A DNA stretch of 29,175 bases from a virus, in IMG/VR virus record IMGVR_UViG_3300022929_000136, positions 1 to 29,175 of that record. The stretch is one strand, 5' to 3'. Shown here piece after piece: positions 11,397 to 19,847 of the stretch (the first letter of the stretch is position 1; each line of letters opens with the position of its first letter). A program made the position numbers and the translations under genes. Under the pieces are notes generated by a model. It did no database searches, was not told the origin of the DNA, and saw only the letters and a list, made by a program, of their open reading frames with translations.

Positions 11397-13085
11397 ATGA
11401 AGTATGTCCAATATGCGGAGGACGTACTGAACGGGGACATCCCGGCATCGAGGTACGTTAGGCTGGCTTGTCAGCGGTTTGCTGACGACCTGGAGGGAGA
11501 GTGCGACTACACTTTCCGTCCAGATCTTGCCGACAAGTACATCACGTTCTTCACGAAATACCTTAAGCATAGCAAGGGCAAGTTTGCGGGTAAGCCGTTT
11601 CTCTTGCTCCCTTGGCAGGAGTTTGTGGTAGCCAACATCTTTGGTTGGGTAAACGATAACGGTCACCGTCGGTATCGCACCGCTTACATCCAAGTTGGAA
11701 GAAAAAGCGGCAAGACAACATTGCTTGCGGGCATCAGTTTGGCTATGCTCGACTTCGATAACGAACAGGGTAGTGAAGTGTACTACTGCGCCACCAAGAG
11801 GGACCAAGCCCGCATTTGTTTTGAGGAAGCGCAGCGGATGGTTAAGAGCAGCCCTTCCTTGTTAAAGCGCATCGGCATACACCGTGCCAATATGCACGTT
11901 CACGACACCAACAGTAAGGCTGAACCTCTGTCGAGTGACCGGAATAGCCTTGATGGACTCAATGCTCATTTGGCCGTGGTTGACGAGTATCACGCGCACA
12001 CAACGTCGCACGTTTACAACGTACTCAAATCCTCAATGGGTTCTCGTAGCCAACCATTGATGATGACCATCACAACTGCTGGATTCAATGTGGATGGGCC
12101 TTGCTACCAACTTGCCAAGACGTGTAAGGAGGTGCTGGACAAGAAGAAGACAGATGAGAGTCTCTTTGCGATGATCTACGAGTTGGACGACGATGATGAT
12201 TGGCGGGATCGTGAAACTTGGATAAAGGCCAACCCTAGCCTGAACGAATCCATCACCTACGAGTATTTAGACCAACAGGCGACTCAAGCGCGTAACTACG
12301 GGGGAGCCGAGGAAGTCAACTTTAAGACCAAACATTGCAACCTATGGGTTCGAAGTAGTGAGACCTGGGTGACGGATGAGGTATGGATGAGCAACGACCA
12401 CGGGAAGTTTGAAGTAGATGATAGAGTTTGCTATGGCGGTCTTGACCTTGCTTCGGTCAGCGACTTCTGCTCCCTTGTTCTGGTGTTCCCCTGTGATGAT
12501 GGCGGCTATGACCTGAAGCGATACTATTGGCTACCAGAGGAAGCGATTGAAAGACGACTGTACAAGGATGAAAGCACGATATACCTTGAGCTGCGTCACG
12601 CTGATGAAGTGACAGTAACTCCCGGCAACGTGACCGACTACGATTACATTCGTCAAGCCATTAGCGGGTATCACGTTGTAGATGGCAAAGTGCAGTTTGA
12701 CGAGGACTGCATTATGCGCAAATTCAACTTGAAGAGCATCGCCTTTGACCGCTATAACAGTAGTCAGCTAATCATCAATCTCACACAAGACGGTGTGGTA
12801 ATGTCACCGATGGGTCAGGGTTATGTGAGTATGTCCGCACCGATGAAGGAAGTGTATCGCCTTTTGCTTGAGGGTAAAATCAATCACGAAGGAGACCCTG
12901 TTTTACGCTGGATGGCTGGAAATCTCGAAGTTGCCTACGATCCGGCTATGAACTGCAAACCCGACAAGTCAAAATCGCAGGACAAGATAGACGGCATTAC
13001 AGCCCTGATATGCGCCGTGGGGGAGGCGATGACGGACCAGCAAGAAGATCAGTTCCCTGAAGACTATGACATACGCTTCCTATGA
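11397..13085 (+). CDS. terL: Terminase large subunit
   Basis: The 562-residue packaging motor has the ATPase domain first: an adenine-binding-like LLPWQEFVVANIFGW (70-84), Walker A GRKSGKTT (101-108), Walker B LAVVDE (192-197) and the TTAG coupling motif (226-229). The nuclease domain follows, with GGLDLAS carrying the first acidic residue (D350), AFDRYN further on and KIDGITALI near the end as the last acidic motif. Order and length fit the HK97-type large terminases (Terminase_1 family). It cuts concatemeric DNA and pumps it into the prohead. The stop overlaps the next gene by 4 bases. Confidence 0.95.
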   Translation: MKYVQYAEDVLNGDIPASRYVRLACQRFADDLEGECDYTFRPDLADKYITFFTKYLKHSKGKFAGKPFLLLPWQEFVVANIFGWVNDNGHRRYRTAYIQVGRKSGKTTLLAGISLAMLDFDNEQGSEVYYCATKRDQARICFEEAQRMVKSSPSLLKRIGIHRANMHVHDTNSKAEPLSSDRNSLDGLNAHLAVVDEYHAHTTSHVYNVLKSSMGSRSQPLMMTITTAGFNVDGPCYQLAKTCKEVLDKKKTDESLFAMIYELDDDDDWRDRETWIKANPSLNESITYEYLDQQATQARNYGGAEEVNFKTKHCNLWVRSSETWVTDEVWMSNDHGKFEVDDRVCYGGLDLASVSDFCSLVLVFPCDDGGYDLKRYYWLPEEAIERRLYKDESTIYLELRHADEVTVTPGNVTDYDYIRQAISGYHVVDGKVQFDEDCIMRKFNLKSIAFDRYNSSQLIINLTQDGVVMSPMGQGYVSMSAPMKEVYRLLLEGKINHEGDPVLRWMAGNLEVAYDPAMNCKPDKSKSQDKIDGITALICAVGEAMTDQQEDQFPEDYDIRFL

Positions 13086-13303
13086 CCTGCGAAGAACAAC
13101 TCGAATTGGCCCGGAGGTTAAGTACGCCGGAAGGGTTTGTAGAAGAATACCAAAAAAGGCTCTACGACTACAACCGGAATGTTGATGCCTATTGGTCAGT
13201 TGAGGAGGACTACTTCCGTCTATTTGGCCGCAACCGATATAGTTGCTACCAAAGCTTCCATACAATCCTGCGCCGCATTTTGAGAAGAAATCGAACATCG
13301 TAG
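13082..13303 (+). CDS. Hypothetical protein, 73 aa
   Basis: The protein starts MTCEEQLELARRLSTPEGF. It is rich in Y, R and E, and ends in a strongly basic stretch (ILRRILRRNRTS). It is coupled to the terminase stop by an ATGA overlap and precedes the portal gene. No family was recognised. In this position some phages carry small proteins of unknown role in packaging. Confidence 0.6.
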   Translation: MTCEEQLELARRLSTPEGFVEEYQKRLYDYNRNVDAYWSVEEDYFRLFGRNRYSCYQSFHTILRRILRRNRTS

Positions 13304-13341
13304 TGTTGCAATAGCAACGGCTGACTATATCCTTGCCGCGA

Positions 13342-14631
13342 ATGGCTCAAGACCGCAAGGGACTATTTACAAGGTTACGCGAGGCAGTACGCCCTGTGCA
13401 GCAAGAGGAGCGTAGTTATGACCCAATCAACATCTACCCTTGGACGCATACGCGTTCTGGCGTTGCGTTGAGTGAGGATGGGGCGATGGCGGTTGGCGCG
13501 GTGTACGCTTGCATCAACAAGATTGCAAGCACAATAGCCAGCTTGGACTTGGGTTTGTACGAGAGGGTTGAAGGTGGCAAGACACCGAACACCGAACACC
13601 CTGCATACAACCTTTGTGCAATTGAGCCTAATCCATACTTCACGCCATTTCACTTCTGGCAGTACATCATCTCTGATGCGCTTATGCACGGTGGTGGCTA
13701 CGCCTTGATTGAGCGCGACCAGGATGGAAGACCAGTAAGTTTAAACCTCATCCCTCCGGATCAAATTCGAGCGCGGACATTGAACGGTAGACGGATCTAC
13801 TTGTACAAGGAAAGTGAGGAGGCTCTGTTCAACGAGGACGTGTTGGCTATTGAGTGCTTTCGGGGCATCAGCCCTATTCGGGAGCATATGGAGAACATTG
13901 GATTGGCATATGCCGCCCAGCAGTATGGAAGCAGCTTCTTCGGAAGTGGTGGAAATATGAGCGGGGTTCTGATGACGGACAAAACCCTGTCCGAAGATCA
14001 GTATCGCCGACTAAGTAGTACTTGGGATGCCAAGTACCACGGAATGAACAGTAGTCACGCTACTGCGATTCTTGAGGCCGGGCTGAAGTACGAGCGCGTC
14101 GGCATTCCGCCGGAAACGGCACAGGCACTCCAGACCCGAAAATATCAGGTCGAGGAAATCTGCCGGATCTTCAATGTCCCATCGAGTATGGTACAGGTCG
14201 GTGACCAGAAGTATTCCAATGTGGAGCAACAAGACCTCTTCTTTGCCAAACACACAATCCACCCTTGGGTGTGTATGATTGAGCAGGAAATGAGGAAGAA
14301 ACTATTGCTTCCTGTCGAGCGTAAGTCTCACACCTTCAAGTTCAGTATGATTTCGCTGATGCGAGGCGATATGGAAGCCCGCGCTAATTATTATGCAACT
14401 ATGTTGGGTCGTGGATGCTTAACTATTAACGAGGTTCGCGAGTTAGAAGACCGCAATTCCGTGCCGTCTGGTTCGATCAACCTGGTTCAGGTTAACCAAT
14501 TGCCATTGGACTCGATGCCAGATTACGCGGAAATGCTGGTCTCAAAATCAAAAAGTAATGATGTAATTCCAGAGCCTCAAGGGAAACAACTTGAGGACGA
14601 CCACCAAGAAAATGGCGAAGACGTACAGTAA
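13342..14631 (+). CDS. Portal protein, HK97 family
   Basis: The 429-residue protein has the layout of HK97-type portals. A short N-terminal tail is followed by ALSEDGAMAVGAVYACINKIASTIA (around 45-70), where the conserved AVYACI.KIA.T pattern begins the wing, then the stem. NPYFTPFHFWQYI matches the family's N...T...F.....L segment. The crown side has SSMVQVG and the SNVEQQDLFFAKHTIHPWV motif. It forms the dodecameric ring through which DNA enters and on which the head-tail connector assembles. The ATG at 13342 was preferred to a TTG at 13333. The C-terminal tail is acidic, and the gene end overlaps the protease start. Confidence 0.9.
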   Translation: MAQDRKGLFTRLREAVRPVQQEERSYDPINIYPWTHTRSGVALSEDGAMAVGAVYACINKIASTIASLDLGLYERVEGGKTPNTEHPAYNLCAIEPNPYFTPFHFWQYIISDALMHGGGYALIERDQDGRPVSLNLIPPDQIRARTLNGRRIYLYKESEEALFNEDVLAIECFRGISPIREHMENIGLAYAAQQYGSSFFGSGGNMSGVLMTDKTLSEDQYRRLSSTWDAKYHGMNSSHATAILEAGLKYERVGIPPETAQALQTRKYQVEEICRIFNVPSSMVQVGDQKYSNVEQQDLFFAKHTIHPWVCMIEQEMRKKLLLPVERKSHTFKFSMISLMRGDMEARANYYATMLGRGCLTINEVRELEDRNSVPSGSINLVQVNQLPLDSMPDYAEMLVSKSKSNDVIPEPQGKQLEDDHQENGEDVQ

Positions 14632-15529
14632 TTATCCTGATGCAGCTCGTAAGGCCGCCGAGGACGATGCCGAGAAGCGTCACGTTATGGCGGTTCAGGA
14701 GACCGAGGAATCCATCTACATCACTTTGCAGAAGGCCCCTGGATTCGGTGGTGTGCAACAAGACCCCTTGTCCAACCCAACCTCACCTAACCCACAATCC
14801 TTCAAGCCCGAACCACGACCAGGTCCAACAGAAGGCCCAAAAGGTGGCGGAGAAGGCAATTCCGAACCTATGGAGGAGGAGCAAAGAGAACCATCTATGA
14901 GTGAAATTGAACGCCGTCACATTGAAGTGACCGAGAATACTGAAGTGCGCCTTGCCGACGAAGGCAGGACAGTAGAAGGTTACGCTGCCGTATTTGGGCA
15001 GCCGACTATGATTGGCGCGGTCGAAGAGGTAGTCCAGCACGGGGCATTCGACGATAGGCTTAATGACGATGTCGTTGCCTTGTTCAATCACGATCAAAAT
15101 ATGCCCTTGGCCCGCAGTTACAACGGTCAAGGCACTTTGGAACTAAAGGTCGATGAACACGGCCTGTTCTATAGCTTCAAGCTTGGCAATCAATCCTATG
15201 CCAAAGACTTGGCTGAAAGCATTAAACGTGGCGATGTCCGAGGATCAAGCTTCGGGTTCATCGTCCGAGAAGATGACTACGAGAAGAAGGAAGATGGAAG
15301 CTATCGTCGCACGATTAAGCGTGTTGCTAGGATTGCAGACATCTCACCAGTAGTCAGCCCCGCCTACCCTCAGACCTCCGTCAAGATGCGCGATATGATC
15401 GCTGCATTGGAGGCCCAGAAGGAAATCGAGGCAACCCCTGAAAACGAAACCCCGCCGACACTTGCTCCAAAGCGGAAACAAGCGGAGGCACTTCTTTCTA
15501 TTCATCACCACAATTCCCCCAAAAAATGA
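14612..15529 (+). CDS. Prohead protease (S78, HK97-type) with N-terminal extension
   Basis: The protease domain begins around residue 110, with RTVEGYAAVFGQP and GAFDDRL. The catalytic histidine is in ALFNHDQNMPLAR (about H160) and the serine in DVRGSSFGFIV (about S212-S213), the pattern of the HK97 prohead protease family. Ahead of it is a 100-residue extension: a helical start, MAKTYSNYPDAARKAAEDD, then a proline- and glycine-rich linker. A second possible start, MSEIERRHIEV at 14897, would give the bare protease. The extension may be a scaffold-like or portal-tethering segment. The enzyme should remove the delta domain of the capsid protein. The stop overlaps the capsid start by 4 bases. 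Confidence 0.9.
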   Translation: MAKTYSNYPDAARKAAEDDAEKRHVMAVQETEESIYITLQKAPGFGGVQQDPLSNPTSPNPQSFKPEPRPGPTEGPKGGGEGNSEPMEEEQREPSMSEIERRHIEVTENTEVRLADEGRTVEGYAAVFGQPTMIGAVEEVVQHGAFDDRLNDDVVALFNHDQNMPLARSYNGQGTLELKVDEHGLFYSFKLGNQSYAKDLAESIKRGDVRGSSFGFIVREDDYEKKEDGSYRRTIKRVARIADISPVVSPAYPQTSVKMRDMIAALEAQKEIEATPENETPPTLAPKRKQAEALLSIHHHNSPKK

Positions 15530-16815
15530 AGCACTCTATTGCTTTGAAGGAAGAACGAGCCTCCCTCATTACCGAGTTGGAGACCCTCGTTCACGCGGCA
15601 AAAACTGACGACCGCGAGTTCACCCAAGAAGAGGAAGCCCGTCAGGCTGACCTCAACGAATCCATTTTCGATTTGGACTCTAAGATTGAGTCTGCGGAGA
15701 AGACTGAAAAGATCCTTGCCCGGAACTTGGCAGGAGCAGCTTCGAAGTCGGATGAAATTGAAATGGAGCAACACGCCAAGGAGTATTCCCTGCGCGATGC
15801 CATCAACCAACTCGTTAACGGAGGTCGCTTGGAAGGCCGTGAGGCAGAGATGCACCAAGAGGCTCGTGCCGAGTTCTCTGCTGCGGGAGTCAACCCTCGC
15901 GGACAGATTTTCGTTCCTATGGCGTTGACCTATCGCGCCACGTCCACCGCAACGGGTGTTGTTGGAACGACCCAGCAGAATGTGATTCCCGGTCTCGTAC
16001 CGGAGTCTGTCATTGAACAGGCGGGTGGCAATCGCATCACCGGAGTTGCCGGAGCTGTGAAGTTGCCAAGCCTCCCTGTCGATGCCACACTCAACCGCAC
16101 GGAAGTTGAGACAAACGCGGGAGGTTCTCCAATCAGTTCCAAGACCATCGATGCCAAGCGCATCGCGTCTCGGATCGATGTGTCGAATCAGACCTTGGCG
16201 ATGGCAAATGGCACTTTCGATGCCGTTGTCGCTGCACAGTTCCGCCGCCACTCCGGAGGTATTATGGACTTGAACGCGTTCACCACTTGGGCGGCTGATG
16301 CAAACAAGGTGAAGCGTGGCACAAATCCCGCCGCCGTGATCCCCGGCGTTGACTTCCTCTCGGCAAACAACTTGATTGCTAATTTGGGAGACGCTGATGC
16401 CCTGAACAACAGCGCGGCATTCTTTGGAAGCCACGCTCAATTGGCGGTGGCACGGAGCCAACAGGCGGTCACGAACGGTGGTATCCCCACCTTGCAAGCT
16501 GATGGCACGATTGCGGGCTACAAGGCTTTCGGTCACAGTCAGATCACGGCTGGGTTGTTGACTGACACCAACATCGACATCTACTCCGAAGTGTATGATA
16601 CAACGGGAACTACCGCCATCACTAACGAAGCAGATGGACAGCCGTTCTTCCTCGTGAATATGAACGATGTGTACTGCTGTTATTGGGGCGGTGCAGATCT
16701 GGTAGTGGACCCGTATACTGCTGCTGCTGAGGGAACTACGCGTATGATTATGAACTACTACGCGAACTGCGATGTGGCTCACGCGGCTTCTGCCAAGTAC
16801 GTTGTTGTTGCGTAA
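15526..16815 (+). CDS. Major capsid protein, HK97 fold
   Basis: The 429-residue protein starts with a coiled-coil delta domain (about 1-115, with heptads such as KEERASLITELETLVH), expected to be removed by the protease encoded just upstream. The body has typical HK97-fold patterns: VPESVIEQAGGNRI (E-loop side), a P-domain helix AMANGTFDAVVAAQFRRH, and FLVNMNDVYCCYWGG followed by VVDPYT near the end. The delta domain makes a separate scaffold gene unnecessary, and none is seen. An intrinsic terminator follows the gene. There is a long open frame on the opposite strand here, judged spurious. Confidence 0.95.
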   Translation: MKHSIALKEERASLITELETLVHAAKTDDREFTQEEEARQADLNESIFDLDSKIESAEKTEKILARNLAGAASKSDEIEMEQHAKEYSLRDAINQLVNGGRLEGREAEMHQEARAEFSAAGVNPRGQIFVPMALTYRATSTATGVVGTTQQNVIPGLVPESVIEQAGGNRITGVAGAVKLPSLPVDATLNRTEVETNAGGSPISSKTIDAKRIASRIDVSNQTLAMANGTFDAVVAAQFRRHSGGIMDLNAFTTWAADANKVKRGTNPAAVIPGVDFLSANNLIANLGDADALNNSAAFFGSHAQLAVARSQQAVTNGGIPTLQADGTIAGYKAFGHSQITAGLLTDTNIDIYSEVYDTTGTTAITNEADGQPFFLVNMNDVYCCYWGGADLVVDPYTAAAEGTTRMIMNYYANCDVAHAASAKYVVVA

Positions 16816-16827
16816 TAGCTGATTGAG

Positions 16828-16881
16828 AAACCCCGGCTCCTGACGGTAAGCAAATGCCCTCCGTCAGGGCCGGGGCTTTCT
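16828..16881 (+). terminator. Intrinsic terminator or attenuator after the capsid gene
   Basis: CCCCGGC-T-CCTGACGG (16831-16846) pairs with CCGTCAGG-GCCGGGG (16861-16875), a 15-bp stem with one bulged T and a 14-base loop, followed by CTTTCT. The stem is strong but the U-tract short. It lies 13 bases after the capsid gene stop, where partial termination would keep capsid message above neck and tail message. Confidence 0.8.
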
Positions 16882-16895
16882 AAACCCACACCAAG

Positions 16896-17501
16896 ATGTA
16901 TCAGCATCCACACGTTCGATATGCCGCTCCGACATCTACGGGGTCTCTGACCAGCGGGCAATTGCCTGTCCTGGCTGATGCCAAGGCGCACCTTCGTGTG
17001 GACTTCGATGACGATGATGGTTACATCGGCGACATCTTGACTTCGGTGACTGCCTACATCGAAGATTACTGCGGAGTCGTATTCGGCGCGGCAGTACAGC
17101 ACTACGCATACTGGGACTATGCGTATCCTGTCGTCAACGTAGATATGAGAGGGGCAGAAGCCAAGGTCAGCGGGGCAGGAAATCAGCCCCCTACACTTTC
17201 CCAACTTGTTGACGGATCGTATACTGCTTTAGACGCGTCCAACTATGCAGTTGATTATGTCACCACTCCTATGCGTGTGCATATGAAGAGTGGATTCGGT
17301 TATGCAAGCGAGTTGAATCAGTTCCGCCTTGAGTGGAAGACTGACACACAAATTGTCCCAGCCTTTGTGTTTCAAGCTGCATTGATGATTGTCGGTCACT
17401 ACTACGAGAATCGTCAGGACGTTGGCAAGGAGCGCATCTTCGAAGTCCCAATGAACAGTAAGTTCCTGCTTGACAGGTACAGGAAGCAAGTCTTCACCTA
17501 A
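16896..17501 (+). CDS. Head-tail connector protein, gp6-like
   Basis: The 201-residue protein has the N-terminal helical pattern of HK97 gp6-like adaptors: LADAKAHLRVDFDDDDGYI, then DILTSVTAYIEDYCG. A C-terminal helix follows (VPAFVFQAALMIVGHYYENRQ), with a beta-rich insert between them. The consecutive L...K.HLR.D.DDDD and I..Y........ pattern is characteristic. It forms the ring beneath the portal. Spacing to the next gene is a TAATG overlap. The gene follows the capsid terminator, and starts 15 bases beyond it. Confidence 0.85.
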   Translation: MYQHPHVRYAAPTSTGSLTSGQLPVLADAKAHLRVDFDDDDGYIGDILTSVTAYIEDYCGVVFGAAVQHYAYWDYAYPVVNVDMRGAEAKVSGAGNQPPTLSQLVDGSYTALDASNYAVDYVTTPMRVHMKSGFGYASELNQFRLEWKTDTQIVPAFVFQAALMIVGHYYENRQDVGKERIFEVPMNSKFLLDRYRKQVFT

Positions 17502-17857
17502 TGCTCAACATTGGAACCTTCCGCCGTAAGATCTTCTTGTATGAGCCAAGAACGAGCATCAATGATTTCGGCGAGACCGAGGTTGAGGGGTACGTTCTTC
17601 GTCTAACCTGTTTTGCCAAACGCAGGGACATCGAGTGGTCTACAATCGGTGAGGAGAAGCACGGTATGCAACTAGTCGTTGAAGCGCGAACCGAGTTCTA
17701 CATTAAGAAGCACCGACCCGAAATAAAGGAGACTTGGATTGTCGAATTCAATGACAATTACTACGAGTTGACAAGGGTTGATGAGTTCGGAAACTCGGAG
17801 TATTCCCGTTTGCTTGGGTTGCGCCGAGATAACTGGACTCCGCGTATCGTGACCTAA
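17501..17857 (+). CDS. Head closure (head-tail stopper) protein
   Basis: The 118-residue, mostly beta protein starts MLNIGTFRRKIFLYEP and has the pattern FGET-EVEGYVLRLTCFAKRRDIEWS followed by EFYIKKHRPEIKETWIVEFNDNYYEL. This is the order of SPP1 gp16/HK97-type stopper proteins (Phage_H_T_join), in which a beta barrel with a long loop closes the portal channel. It lies between the connector and the gp10-like gene, the expected position, with TAATG overlaps on both sides. Confidence 0.8.
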   Translation: MLNIGTFRRKIFLYEPRTSINDFGETEVEGYVLRLTCFAKRRDIEWSTIGEEKHGMQLVVEARTEFYIKKHRPEIKETWIVEFNDNYYELTRVDEFGNSEYSRLLGLRRDNWTPRIVT

Positions 17858-18417
17858 TGCCCAAAATTAGTAGTAAGTACGCGCCTAATGTCTTCTTTGA
17901 CGCGTCTGAATTTCAGGATTTTGAAAGAGACCTTAAGAAGCTATATGGACTTTCCGTAAAGAAACGCAGGAAGGAGATGGGCAAGGTTCTTGCCTTTGCC
18001 CTTATGCCGACCAAGAAGGCGATGATTACCAACGCCAAGAAGATTAAGCGTAGGGGTATTCTGGCTAACAGCATTACGACAACTGACCAGAAGGCTACGG
18101 GAATCGGATCGAGAGTCGGAAAGAGGACAGGCCCAACGATTCGAGGCACAAAGAAGAAACGCGCCTACCACGCACACTTGGTCGAGTTAGGCACAAAGAA
18201 GAAGCGCAAGACCCCAAAGGCTGGTAAAGGACCATTCAGGTTCTACAGTCAGCGGTATAAGAAACGCCTCATACTGCCCTCTATTAATCACGGGAGTAAA
18301 GCCAAGCCCTACATCAAGCCAGCTTGGGAAGCTACGCGCAGAGGCATACCGGGTCGCATCAAGGAGAAGATGAACACGATCTTCAAAAACCTCACCAAAA
18401 AAATGGGCAAGAAATGA
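17857..18417 (+). CDS. HK97 gp10-like tail/neck component
   Basis: The 186-residue protein is very basic (runs such as KKKRKTPKAGK). It shows the HK97 gp10-family layout: an N-terminal helix FERDLKKLYGL, then a VLAFALMPTKKAMITNAKKI helix, then YHAHLVELGTKKKRK (the Y.....E.GT motif of the family) and a C-terminal helix IKEKMNTIFKNLTKKMGKK. It acts at the neck, where the tail joins the head. The stop overlaps the following ATG by 4 bases. Confidence 0.85.
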   Translation: MPKISSKYAPNVFFDASEFQDFERDLKKLYGLSVKKRRKEMGKVLAFALMPTKKAMITNAKKIKRRGILANSITTTDQKATGIGSRVGKRTGPTIRGTKKKRAYHAHLVELGTKKKRKTPKAGKGPFRFYSQRYKKRLILPSINHGSKAKPYIKPAWEATRRGIPGRIKEKMNTIFKNLTKKMGKK

Positions 18418-18809
18418 TTCATATTGTTCGCGCACGTTTGATTCAAAACGACGCACTTACTGACCTGATACCCGCGTCATCCATTCACCTATGCAAGGCT
18501 CGTCAGACTAATGAGCGACCATACATTGTGATTGACCTGGAGGAGACCCAATTCGAAAGGAACAACCTTGCGGTACACGGGGAGATTTACAATGTGCTGG
18601 TGTATATCACCGCAGAGAAAATCAGTCAGGCTTGGGAAATTCACGAGGAGGTCAAACGGTCCCTTTCCGAATATGACGGGTCAGTTACTGTTGACGGAGT
18701 CACCTACAACTTTGGTCAATGTAGCCTCGTGGACATTATGACTGATTCCCACGAGATACACGACTTCTACATCGTCGGTATGTCATTCAACATCATTATG
18801 GGTGTTTAA
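18414..18809 (+). CDS. Tail terminator/tail completion protein (DUF3168-like)
   Basis: The 131-residue protein starts MIHIVRARLIQNDALTDLIP and continues with a strand-rich body: RPYIVIDLEET, then GEIYNVLVYITAE, then AWEIHEEVKRSLSEY. The sequence of a short helix, a P....V strand, a strand pair with V.VY...., and a helix around E.VK..L matches minor tail/terminator proteins of the DUF3168 type, which cap the tail tube. Position immediately before the tail tube gene fits. The upstream in-frame extension overlaps the previous gene and was left out. Confidence 0.75.
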   Translation: MIHIVRARLIQNDALTDLIPASSIHLCKARQTNERPYIVIDLEETQFERNNLAVHGEIYNVLVYITAEKISQAWEIHEEVKRSLSEYDGSVTVDGVTYNFGQCSLVDIMTDSHEIHDFYIVGMSFNIIMGV

Positions 18810-18820
18810 TCGAACTTGGT

Positions 18821-18853
18821 TTGTCTTCTGCCTTTGATGTCTATTTAATCTTG
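18821..18853 (+). promoter_or_regulatory. Weak promoter candidate before the tail-tube genes
   Basis: The 60-base gap at 18810-18869 contains TTG at 18821-18823 and TAATCTTG at 18846-18853, one mismatch from TAnnTTTG, separated by 22 bases. That would start transcription about 10 bases ahead of the tail-tube ATG. Spacing is slightly long, so this remains a candidate. Confidence 0.25.
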
Positions 18854-18869
18854 CCCCAAAGAACAAGCT

Positions 18870-19298
18870 ATGGCAGCACTTAATGGCAATTGCGTCACAC
18901 TATATGTAGCCTCCGGCAGCGGCACTCCTTCTTTTTCAGGTACTGAAATTGACGGCGTGACTAGTTGTAGTATCTCTTTGAGCAACGCTACGTTTGAGAC
19001 GACTTCAATCCAAGGCGGTAGTTGTGCGACAGTTCGCGACTTTGCGGTTGGAACTACGAGCGGATCTTTGAGCGTTGAAGGCATTGTTGATGAGTCTTTG
19101 GCGACAGGAGGAACAAACATCTTGTTCAATTATTGTGACACCAAGACCCAGATCTCAATGGCTTGGGGTGATGGCACAAAAGGTTTTGGTGCGGTAGGTT
19201 ACTGCACTTCTTTCGAAATCTCTGCCGGAATGGACGACTTTGCTACGTTCTCGGCTTCATTTGAAATTGACGGTCTTCCCGTTGCAATCGGATTCTGA
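18870..19298 (+). CDS. Major tail tube protein, copy 1
   Basis: The 142-residue protein is almost entirely beta strand: VTLYVASGSG, SCSISLSNATFETTS, SGSLSVEGIV, QISMAWGDG, GYCTSFEISAGMDDFATFSAS. This is the composition and pattern of siphovirus tail tube subunits, in which a strand ending in F.ATFS.S.E..G closes the sandwich. A second, related gene follows immediately. The two share NATFE, VGT...S...EG.VD, (K/S)QI..(A/C)W, GY.TSF and DDFATFS.S.E in the same order. It polymerises around the tape measure to form the tail tube. There is no Shine-Dalgarno site upstream. Confidence 0.85.
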   Translation: MAALNGNCVTLYVASGSGTPSFSGTEIDGVTSCSISLSNATFETTSIQGGSCATVRDFAVGTTSGSLSVEGIVDESLATGGTNILFNYCDTKTQISMAWGDGTKGFGAVGYCTSFEISAGMDDFATFSASFEIDGLPVAIGF

Positions 19299-19300
19299 CA

Positions 19301-19795
19301 ATGGCTGGAGTAAATTCAAATACTTGTTGCATCTACATTGATACGGCGGCAGGAAGCGTAAGTAATGACCCGGCTGAAACATCAGGGGCAAGTCCGGCAC
19401 TTGTTCCAATTGCTTATAGCACTTCTGCTGGTGTCTCTATCAACAATGCCACCTTTGAGGTCAACTACAAGAAGGCCACGGGTGCTACAGTATCAGACGC
19501 ACCATCTCTTGCTCCCACAAGGGCTTTCAATGTCGGAACTCAAACCGCAAGTATGAGTTTTGAGGGTGTTGTTGATTGGACGGTGATTGCTGACACGATT
19601 GCTCTCAACGAGATCTTCAATAGTTTTCTTGCCAAGAGTCAAATCACGGCCTGTTGGGCTAGTACGGACACCAATGCAAACGCATATCACGCGAAAGGCT
19701 ACATCACAAGTTTTGACTTGAGTAGTAGTGTAGATGACTTCGCTACTTTCAGCGGATCAATTGAGTTGATTGGTGACATCACCGAATTGGCTTGA
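19301..19795 (+). CDS. Tail tube protein paralogue, copy 2
   Basis: The 164-residue protein begins MAGVNSNTCCIYIDTAAGS, two bases after copy 1 ends. It carries the same ordered motifs (NATFE, FNVGT...S..FEGVVD, KSQITACW, KGYITSFDLSSSVDDFATFSGSIEL). It is about 20 residues longer, with most of the extra length near its start and middle, and ends GDITELA. Two tail-tube homologues in tandem are uncommon. One may be the main tube protein and the other a minor or tip form, or a decoration-bearing variant. A copy of its last 18 bases is repeated just downstream, pointing to a duplication by recombination. Confidence 0.8.
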   Translation: MAGVNSNTCCIYIDTAAGSVSNDPAETSGASPALVPIAYSTSAGVSINNATFEVNYKKATGATVSDAPSLAPTRAFNVGTQTASMSFEGVVDWTVIADTIALNEIFNSFLAKSQITACWASTDTNANAYHAKGYITSFDLSSSVDDFATFSGSIELIGDITELA

Positions 19796-19815
19796 TGGGT
19801 GACATCACCGAACTG
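19772..19815. repeat. 18-bp direct repeat at the end of tail-tube copy 2
   Basis: GGTGACATCACCGAATTG (19772-19789) recurs as GGTGACATCACCGAACTG (19798-19815) with one mismatch, 26 bases later. The first copy codes for GDITEL at the end of the tail-tube gene. The second would code for the same residues followed by a stop codon. It looks like the remnant of a further partial gene copy. Confidence 0.85.
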
Positions 19816-19847
19816 TAATTAGTGTATCTTCGGGGAAACCCTCGTAG

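Noticed and set aside
13305-13318. GTTGC-AATA-GCAAC hairpin after the 73-aa gene
   Set aside because: Only five base pairs and no T-run. A terminator here would separate the terminase from the portal, which is unlikely.
15505-16782. A 425-codon open frame on the minus strand
   Set aside because: It lies exactly antisense to the major capsid gene, has no family motifs and is rich in H, V, R and S as expected from reading codon-biased DNA backwards.
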